A stretch of DNA of 11,515 nt from Arcticibacterium sp047623945 (lineage in GTDB: Bacteria > Bacteroidota > Bacteroidia > Cytophagales > Spirosomataceae). Within the stretch, counting starts at the first letter, position 1. Every line of letters starts with the position of its first letter. The translations under genes and the position numbers were made by a program. This document shows, piece after piece, positions 7,287 to 11,515 of the stretch. The DNA is taken from NCBI GenBank assembly GCA_047623945.1, contig JBLHOT010000108.1, positions 1-11,515 of the forward strand, given 5' to 3'. The notes below the pieces were generated by a model, which was not told where the DNA came from, made no database searches, and saw only the letters and a list, made by a program, of their open reading frames with translations.

Positions 7287-8201
7287 ATGAAAAAAACAGT
7301 AGCTCTTTTTATCTTATTCTTTACCAGCATTGGCCTGCAGGCCCAAAGTCTTCCAGCTTTGGAACTTACAGACTCTTGGCTCCAAGAAATAAAGGAAAAA
7401 GCTCCTGAGAAACTTAGTTTCCCGAGCAGTGAAAAACATAAAGTGTTGGTCTTCTCTCTGCATACTGGCTTTGATCATTGGGTAATTCCTTTTGCGGAGG
7501 CTGCCGTGAAAACCATTGTAGACAAGGCTGGTGGTCTTGAGGTGACGTACACCAAAGACATCAATTTACTAAACAAAAAGAATCTGAAGCAATATGACGC
7601 CGTAGTGCTTAACAATAACTGTAGCATTGGCGATAAACGAGATATGTTTTGGGATGTCTTTAAGAATGAATCTGATAGCCTATCGGCTGTAAAAAAATCA
7701 GCTAAATTTGAAAAGGGCCTTCTTCATTATGTCAAAAAAGGTGGTGGTTTGATGAGCCTTCATGGCGGCATTGTGATGCAAAACAAGTCGGCCGAATTTA
7801 GCGAAATGATGGGTGGTAGTTTTGAGTATCATCCAAAACAGCAGGAAATAGAAGTTAAATTAGTGGATGCGAAACACCCTTTAGTTCAAGCTTTCGAAGG
7901 CGTAAGTTTCACACATAAAGACGAGCCTTACATATTTAACAATGCTTACACTAAAAAGAACTTTAAACCTCTACTCTACTTTGAAGCCTCCAAAATTGAA
8001 GGATTGAGAAATCCTGACGGCGATGCTATTCGCTATGTATCTTGGATAAAAACTTATGGGAAAGGCCGAGTTTTTTACTCTTCCCCATCGCACAATGCAC
8101 AAAGCTTTAGTAATCCTAAACTCTTGAAATTCTTTTTGGACGGGCTACAGTTTGTTGTTGGAGATGTGGATTGTGACATGAGTCCTTTAGGAGCGGAGTA
8201 A
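7287..8201 (+). CDS. Secreted ThuA-domain protein
   Basis: A 304-residue protein with a Sec signal peptide (MKKTVALFILFFTSIGLQA, cleavage after A19). It is followed by a ThuA (trehalose-utilisation-like) domain, a class I glutamine-amidotransferase-like fold common in secreted Bacteroidota proteins. The family pattern is clear: KVLVFSLHTGFDHW (52-65), YDAVVLNN (103-110), KGGGLMSLHGG (151-161), GGSFEYHP (176-183), DAKHPLV and HKDEPYIF (194-217), and YVSWIKTYGKGRVFYSSPSH (250-269). The biochemical role of the family is largely unsettled; members are found beside sugar and glycoside genes, which agrees with the divergent dehydratase. The frame is also open from an ATG at 7245, but the added 14 residues would bury the signal peptide, so 7287 is preferred. 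The stop lies 3 bp from the stop of the convergent reductase gene. Confidence 0.88.
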   Translation: MKKTVALFILFFTSIGLQAQSLPALELTDSWLQEIKEKAPEKLSFPSSEKHKVLVFSLHTGFDHWVIPFAEAAVKTIVDKAGGLEVTYTKDINLLNKKNLKQYDAVVLNNNCSIGDKRDMFWDVFKNESDSLSAVKKSAKFEKGLLHYVKKGGGLMSLHGGIVMQNKSAEFSEMMGGSFEYHPKQQEIEVKLVDAKHPLVQAFEGVSFTHKDEPYIFNNAYTKKNFKPLLYFEASKIEGLRNPDGDAIRYVSWIKTYGKGRVFYSSPSHNAQSFSNPKLLKFFLDGLQFVVGDVDCDMSPLGAE

Positions 8202-8204
8202 TCT

Positions 8205-8738
8205 TCAAAACTTTAAAAACGTTTCAATCTGCTGATTGATAAAGTTCTCATACATGAGGTTGCTTACTTTTTTGCCGTCGAAGTGTTTACCTATTTCGCC
8301 CAGTTTAACTCTAAGACCTAAAACGTTAGCACCCATATAAGACAAGACATCATTGAGATGGCTTAGACCCACAGCGTTACCCAATACTCCTTTCGCAAGG
8401 CCCACTAAAGCTACTTTTTTATTAGCTAAAGAGTCTGGATAACGTAACCCGTCAATAAACGTTTTCAGAACCCCAGGGAAGGACCCGTTGTATTCTGGAG
8501 CAAAAAAGATAAGTTTTTGAACGCTATCAATACTTGCCTGAAAGAGATTATAGGCATCGTTTCTCCCTCTGTTATGATAAAGAGCAGAGAATGCAAAATC
8601 ATCTGGTAAGTCTTTCAAGTATAGAAGTACGGTCTCATAACCTAAAGACTCAATTTTCCCACGATAGTATTCCGCCATTTCTAATGACAAGGCTCCTGGC
8701 CTATTGGTACCTACCACAATTCCTATTTTCTCTGGCAT
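8205..8738 (-). CDS. NADPH-dependent FMN reductase (flavodoxin-like fold)
   Basis: A 177-residue cytoplasmic flavoprotein of the NADPH-dependent FMN reductase/azoreductase-like family. The N-terminus has a first beta-strand followed by the FMN-phosphate loop GTNRPGALS (10-18). The second flavin-contact motif is PEYNGSFPGVLKTFIDGL (81-98), highly typical of this family. A GLAKGVLGN loop (113-121) follows, as in other members. Its length is normal for the family. It would use NAD(P)H to reduce FMN, quinones or other small electron acceptors; the substrate is not evident. The frame is open from an ATG at 8765, nine codons earlier, but the ATG at 8738 puts the usual few residues (MPEK) before the first strand, so it is preferred. 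The gene stands alone: it is tail-to-tail with the ThuA gene and divergent from the aldolase gene. Confidence 0.88.
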   Translation of the reverse strand: MPEKIGIVVGTNRPGALSLEMAEYYRGKIESLGYETVLLYLKDLPDDFAFSALYHNRGRNDAYNLFQASIDSVQKLIFFAPEYNGSFPGVLKTFIDGLRYPDSLANKKVALVGLAKGVLGNAVGLSHLNDVLSYMGANVLGLRVKLGEIGKHFDGKKVSNLMYENFINQQIETFLKF

Positions 8739-8866
8739 ACTCGTAAAATTCCGTTCTTTATACACAACAAATAGGACGCTGCTAAGTTCGCTATAGCCGC
8801 TGATAGCAATTCTTTCTATTTTCTATCTAATAGACCATTACCTCTGAGTCAAAAAAACGAGCTTTT

Positions 8867-8898
8867 CTGTGTCTTAAAGCCCAAAAATCTTACTTTTG
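8867..8898 (+). promoter_or_regulatory. Probable promoter of the aldolase gene
   Basis: TACTTTTG (8891-8898) matches the Bacteroidota -7 consensus TAnnTTTG exactly. A CTG at 8867-8869, 21 bp before it, is one base away from the -33 TTG. Transcription would start near 8905 and give a leader of about 70 nt. A short inverted repeat (TAATTTT at 8951-8957 with AAAATTA at 8964-8970) lies in that leader just before the ATG; it may be no more than AT-rich sequence. Confidence 0.5.
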
Positions 8899-8977
8899 GT
8901 ATCCTTTCAGGTAGTTTTAGCGGAAAAGCCCCTAAAGTTTAAAGAAAATCTAATTTTAATACCAAAATTATAATTTT

Positions 8978-10060
8978 ATGAGTCAATCATTGATTAAGCC
9001 GGGTGTAGTAACTGGTGAAGCTCTCAATCAATTACTTCGTCATGCCAACGAAAATAATTATGCACTTCCTGCTGTAAACGTAGTAGGCACAAATTCAATC
9101 AATGCCGTTTTAGAAACTGCAGCAGCTTTAAAGTCTCCTGTAATTATCCAGTTTTCTAACGGCGGAGGCTCATTTTACGCAGGTAAAAGCCTTTCAAATG
9201 ATGGTCAGAAAGCTGCCATTGCAGGTTCTATTTCTGGAGCACTTCATGTGCACCATATGGCTGAGCACTATGGCGTGCCTGTCGTTTTACATACAGACCA
9301 CTGTGCTAAGAAATTATTACCTTGGATTGACGGACTTTTGGATGCCGGCGAAAAGCATTTCGCTCAAACGGGCAAACCGTTGTTCAGTTCTCATATGATT
9401 GACCTTTCTGAGGAATCATTAGAAGAGAACATGGAGATTTGCTCTGAGTACCTTAAGCGTATGGCCAAAATAGATATGACTCTAGAAATAGAGTTAGGTA
9501 TAACTGGTGGAGAAGAAGACGGTGTAGACAATTCTGATGTAGATAGCTCTAAGCTCTATACTCAGCCTTCTGAAGTAGCTTATGTTTACGAAACTCTTTT
9601 GGCTATTTCACCTAATTTTACGGTGGCAGCGGCATTCGGTAACGTTCATGGGGTTTATAAACCTGGTAATGTTTCCCTTCAGCCAAAAATCCTTAAGAAT
9701 TCTCAAGACTTCATTCAAGAGAAATTTAAAACGGGACCTCTTCCAGTAAATTTTGTATTCCATGGTGGTTCTGGTTCTTCAAGAGAAGAAATTAGAGAGG
9801 CCATTGACTATGGTGCTGTTAAAATGAATATCGATACAGACATGCAATGGAGCACTTGGGAAGGATTATTGAAATACTATCATAAGAATGAAGCATATCT
9901 TCAGACTCAATTGGGTAATCCAGACGGAGATGATGTTCCAAATAAGAAATATTATGACCCACGTAAATGGCTACGTGAAGGAGAGACCAGCATGGTAGAT
10001 CGTTTAAAAGTAGCTTTTGAAGATTTGAACTGTCTCAACAGAACAGAAGCTTTAGTTTAA
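8978..10060 (+). CDS. fbaA: Class II fructose-1,6-bisphosphate aldolase
   Basis: A 360-residue cytosolic zinc aldolase that cleaves fructose 1,6-bisphosphate to dihydroxyacetone phosphate and glyceraldehyde 3-phosphate in glycolysis, and runs in reverse in gluconeogenesis. It is colinear with E. coli FbaA with an offset of two residues. The HTDHC motif (105-109) holds the catalytic D107 and the Zn ligand H108. The IELGITGGEEDG segment holds E172 and E180. H224 (GNVHGVYKPG) and H262 (FHGGSGS) are the other Zn ligands. NIDTDMQW (284-291) has the substrate-contact N284 and D286. Length and C-terminus (NPDGDDVPNKKYYDPRKWLR) fit the class IIA type. No key residue is missing. It is a single-gene transcription unit with a probable promoter upstream and a strong terminator just after the stop. 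Confidence 0.97.
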   Translation: MSQSLIKPGVVTGEALNQLLRHANENNYALPAVNVVGTNSINAVLETAAALKSPVIIQFSNGGGSFYAGKSLSNDGQKAAIAGSISGALHVHHMAEHYGVPVVLHTDHCAKKLLPWIDGLLDAGEKHFAQTGKPLFSSHMIDLSEESLEENMEICSEYLKRMAKIDMTLEIELGITGGEEDGVDNSDVDSSKLYTQPSEVAYVYETLLAISPNFTVAAAFGNVHGVYKPGNVSLQPKILKNSQDFIQEKFKTGPLPVNFVFHGGSGSSREEIREAIDYGAVKMNIDTDMQWSTWEGLLKYYHKNEAYLQTQLGNPDGDDVPNKKYYDPRKWLREGETSMVDRLKVAFEDLNCLNRTEALV

Positions 10061-10081
10061 GACTATTCTTCTACATTTTTG

Positions 10082-10112
10082 AAAAATCTCCCATCATTTG
10101 GGAGATTTTTTT
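10082..10112 (+). terminator. Intrinsic terminator of fbaA
   Basis: An 11-bp perfect stem (AAAAATCTCCC at 10082-10092 with GGGAGATTTTT at 10100-10110) with a 7-nt loop is followed by a T-run ending at 10112. It begins 21 nt after the aldolase stop. The A-run on the other side could also give weak termination on the minus strand. Confidence 0.9.
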
Positions 10113-10267
10113 ATGCCTTATACCTATAAAGTACCGCTCATCTAAGATTTCCCGAAATAAAACAATTGTATTCTTGGCTGATGAGATTGCACAGCTAAAC
10201 GTACATGTCCAAGCCTTTTCTTGAAAGGATGTAAATAGCTAGTATTAAGGTACCATTAAATAGTGTT

Positions 10268-10294
10268 GTACTTTTAGAAGTACTTGTATTACAA
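10268..10294. repeat. Two adjacent small inverted repeats
   Basis: GTACTT-TTAG-AAGTAC (10268-10283) is a perfect 6-bp stem with a 4-nt loop. It is followed at once by TTGTA-T-TACAA (10284-10294), a perfect palindrome with 5-bp arms. They lie about 80-100 bp upstream of the promoter at 10371-10402, so an operator pair is possible. Each alone is short enough to occur by chance. Confidence 0.35.
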
Positions 10295-10370
10295 TAGCGA
10301 TAAGTCTAGTATTATTCTAAGAAATCGATAGGACTGTGATATGAATATCCCCTTCACCATATTACCCCTA

Positions 10371-10402
10371 TTGCATCCATAAAGACTATTGTCCTATGTT
10401 TG
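10371..10402 (+). promoter_or_regulatory. Promoter of the small secreted protein gene
   Basis: TTG (10371-10373) and TATGTTTG (10395-10402) match the Bacteroidota -33 and -7 elements exactly with a 21-bp spacer, within the range known for this phylum. Transcription would start near 10408 and give a leader of about 75 nt before the ATG at 10483. This is the best promoter match in the window because both elements agree. Confidence 0.6.
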
Positions 10403-10482
10403 CAGAGTAAAAGGGTCCCGGATTAAAAGTAATTTTTCAAGAAGCCCTTCTCTAAATTTTTTAATTAAAACAGACAAAAAGT

Positions 10483-10854
10483 ATGAAAAAGTTAGTATTA
10501 ACAGCAGCCATTTTGATGGGATTATCAACAGCTAGTACCACGTTTGCAAACGATCTTATTTACAGAGCCAACTTGGCCGAGACCGAGCTTAACCTTAAAG
10601 CTTTAAAAGGTGTTAAGTTTAAAGTGTCAGCCATAAATGTTTTGAATGAATCTGTCCTACAGATTAAAGACACCAGCGGCAATGTTCTTTTTAAAGGCAT
10701 TGTAAGCAATGGTAATTATGAAAAAATATTTGATTTGTCACCGCTGCCAGACGGCAAGTATTTCTTCGAATTAAGTACAGGCAAGGACGTAACAAAAAGG
10801 GCCTTTGAAATCCAGACAGAGACCAAGCGTATCGTTTCTGCAGATTTAAAATAG
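10483..10854 (+). CDS. Small secreted beta-rich protein of unknown function
   Basis: A 123-residue protein with a Sec signal peptide (residues 1-22, cleavage after T-F-A). The mature part of about 100 residues is predicted by eye to be a beta-sandwich: alternating strands near 44-52, 56-63 (VLQIKDTSGNVLF, a beta-hairpin with an S-G-N turn), 79-84, and then LPDGKYFFELSTG (88-100) and KRAFEIQTE (105-113). The pattern of a modified-strand hairpin followed by PDGKYFFEL recalls Ig-like DUF3244-type proteins and the T9SS C-terminal sorting fold, but here it is the whole mature protein, not a tail on a larger one. I do not recognise a specific function. No lipobox Cys is present, and no cysteine occurs in the mature chain. 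It forms its own transcription unit, with a promoter at 10371-10402 and a terminator at 10895-10924, just before ffh. Confidence 0.72.
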   Translation: MKKLVLTAAILMGLSTASTTFANDLIYRANLAETELNLKALKGVKFKVSAINVLNESVLQIKDTSGNVLFKGIVSNGNYEKIFDLSPLPDGKYFFELSTGKDVTKRAFEIQTETKRIVSADLK

Positions 10855-10894
10855 AGTAATTCTAATTAAATTTTAAAAAACTATCTAAATCTGG

Positions 10895-10924
10895 ACCTTC
10901 GCATGATATATGCGAAGGTTTTTT
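10895..10924 (+). terminator. Intrinsic terminator after the small secreted protein gene
   Basis: A 10-bp perfect stem (ACCTTCGCAT at 10895-10904 with ATGCGAAGGT at 10910-10919) with a 5-nt loop GATAT is followed by TTTTTT. It starts 40 nt after the stop and separates this gene from ffh. Confidence 0.9.
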
Positions 10925-10925
10925 A

Positions 10926-10957
10926 TTTCGTTTCAATCATGCAAATAGCTAAATTTG
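10926..10957 (+). promoter_or_regulatory. Probable promoter of ffh
   Basis: TAAATTTG (10950-10957) matches TAnnTTTG exactly. TTTCG at 10926-10930, 19 bp upstream, is a partial match to the -33 TTTG. Transcription would start near 10963, giving a leader of about 40 nt. It lies immediately after the preceding terminator, as expected for a new transcription unit. Confidence 0.45.
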
Positions 10958-11004
10958 CGTTCCCTTTTCTGACCAATCGTCAGCCACAAGAATTAGCAAA
11001 AAAG

Positions 11005-11515
11005 ATGTTTGAAAATTTACAAGATAAATTATCCGGTGCTTTTAAAACCCTGAAGGGGAAAGGCAGAATAACGGATGTCAATATTGCAGCTACTATTAAA
11101 GAAATACGTCGTGCTTTAATAGATGCCGACGTTAACTATAAAGTAGCCAAAGAAGTAACTGATCGGGTAAAAAAGGAGGCTCTGGACCGTAAGGTAATGG
11201 TAGCCGTAGAGCCTGGCCAATTATTCACCAAGATTGTTCAAGAAGAACTGACTGCCCTCATGGGCGGTACAGCTAAGAATGTAAATATTACAGGTAACCC
11301 TGCCGTGATATTAATTGCAGGTTTGCAGGGCTCTGGTAAAACTACCTTCGCAGGAAAGTTTGCTAATCATCTAAAGAAACAAGGGAAGCAGGTGCTTCTT
11401 ACCGCCGCTGATGTTTACAGGCCTGCCGCCATCACGCAGCTGCAAGTTTTAGGTGAGCAGATAGGCGTAGACGTTTATGCCGAGCCTGATAATAAAAATG
11501 CTGTTGACATTGCCA
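11005..11515 (+). CDS. ffh: Signal recognition particle GTPase Ffh (5' part, cut by window end)
   Basis: The frame opens at ATG 11005 and runs without a stop to the end of the window, giving 170 of about 440-450 expected residues; the rest of the gene lies outside. Ffh binds 4.5S RNA and signal sequences of nascent membrane proteins and delivers ribosomes to the receptor FtsY. The N domain is visible at 1-90 (MFENLQDKLSGAFKTLKGKG, then IKEIRRALIDADVNYKVAKE and VEPGQLFTKIVQEEL). The G domain then starts with the P-loop GLQGSGKTT (106-114) and the DVYRPAA element (136-142). These distinguish it as an SRP-type GTPase, and the MFENLQDKL start points to Ffh, not FtsY, which has an extra N-terminal region. 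It is preceded by a terminator and a -7-like element, so it probably begins its own transcript. Confidence 0.96.
   Translation, partial: MFENLQDKLSGAFKTLKGKGRITDVNIAATIKEIRRALIDADVNYKVAKEVTDRVKKEALDRKVMVAVEPGQLFTKIVQEELTALMGGTAKNVNITGNPAVILIAGLQGSGKTTFAGKFANHLKKQGKQVLLTAADVYRPAAITQLQVLGEQIGVDVYAEPDNKNAVDIA

Larger units (their letters stand above)
10113..10482. other. 370-bp gene-free region with small repeats and a promoter
   Basis: No convincing reading frame is present. The region holds several short structures. These are a CCTTT-TCTTG-AAAGG hairpin (10214-10228), a 9-bp direct repeat CTAGTATTA at 10239-10247 and 10306-10314, and two adjacent inverted repeats between those copies (10268-10294). 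A good Bacteroidota promoter lies at 10371-10402. I see no tRNA, no recognisable riboswitch and no terminator within it. It may be an extended regulatory region for the gene at 10483, may encode a small RNA, or may be remnant sequence. Confidence 0.5.

Noticed and set aside
8963..8970. Minus-strand TAATTTTG as promoter of the FMN reductase gene
   Set aside because: It matches the -7 consensus, but no -33 element is at a fitting distance, the leader would exceed 220 nt, and such matches are frequent in AT-rich sequence.
1..11515. CRISPR array, insertion sequence, phage or tRNA/rRNA gene
   Set aside because: No regularly spaced repeats, transposase-like frames, terminal inverted repeats or cloverleaf-forming sequence were seen on either strand.

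Overview
The window looks like a chromosomal segment of a free-living member of the Bacteroidota, probably of the Cytophagales type. The evidence is the low GC content, the near absence of Shine-Dalgarno sequences before starts, several TAnnTTTG-type -7 promoter elements, lipoproteins with an acidic stretch after the lipidated Cys, and a TonB-dependent receptor with an N-terminal carboxypeptidase-regulatory-like domain. No mobile element, CRISPR array, tRNA or rRNA was seen.

Layout. (1) 7-4133 (+): an outer-membrane cluster made of a short DUF4331-type lipoprotein, a strong intrinsic hairpin, a TPR lipoprotein, and (4 bp later) a TonB-dependent receptor with a His-rich plug motif. (2) 4332-5696 (+): the Na+/H+ antiporter NhaA. 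It converges on (3) 5783-7024 (-): a Tat-exported enolase-superfamily sugar-acid dehydratase similar to D-galactonate dehydratase. Divergent from it is (4) 7287-8201 (+): a secreted ThuA-domain protein, which ends 3 bp from (5) 8205-8738 (-): an NADPH-dependent FMN reductase. (6) 8978-10060 (+): class II fructose-bisphosphate aldolase with a strong terminator. (7) About 370 bp without a gene, holding small inverted repeats and a good promoter. (8) 10483-10854 (+): a small secreted beta-rich protein with its own terminator. (9) 11005 to the window end (+): the N-terminal 170 residues of the signal recognition particle GTPase Ffh.

How the genes fit together. The first three genes are the most interesting group. 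A lipid-anchored DUF4331-like protein, a lipid-anchored helical-repeat protein and a TonB receptor look like an uncharacterised outer-membrane uptake system. The TPR lipoprotein may stand where a SusD-type partner normally stands, and a hairpin between genes one and two would set their relative expression. The divergent dehydratase/ThuA pair is the kind of set Bacteroidota use in envelope sugar or sugar-acid metabolism, with a 15-bp palindrome between them. The rest (nhaA, FMN reductase, fbaA, ffh) are housekeeping genes with intact key residues. All functional statements rest on motif reading; no database search was run.
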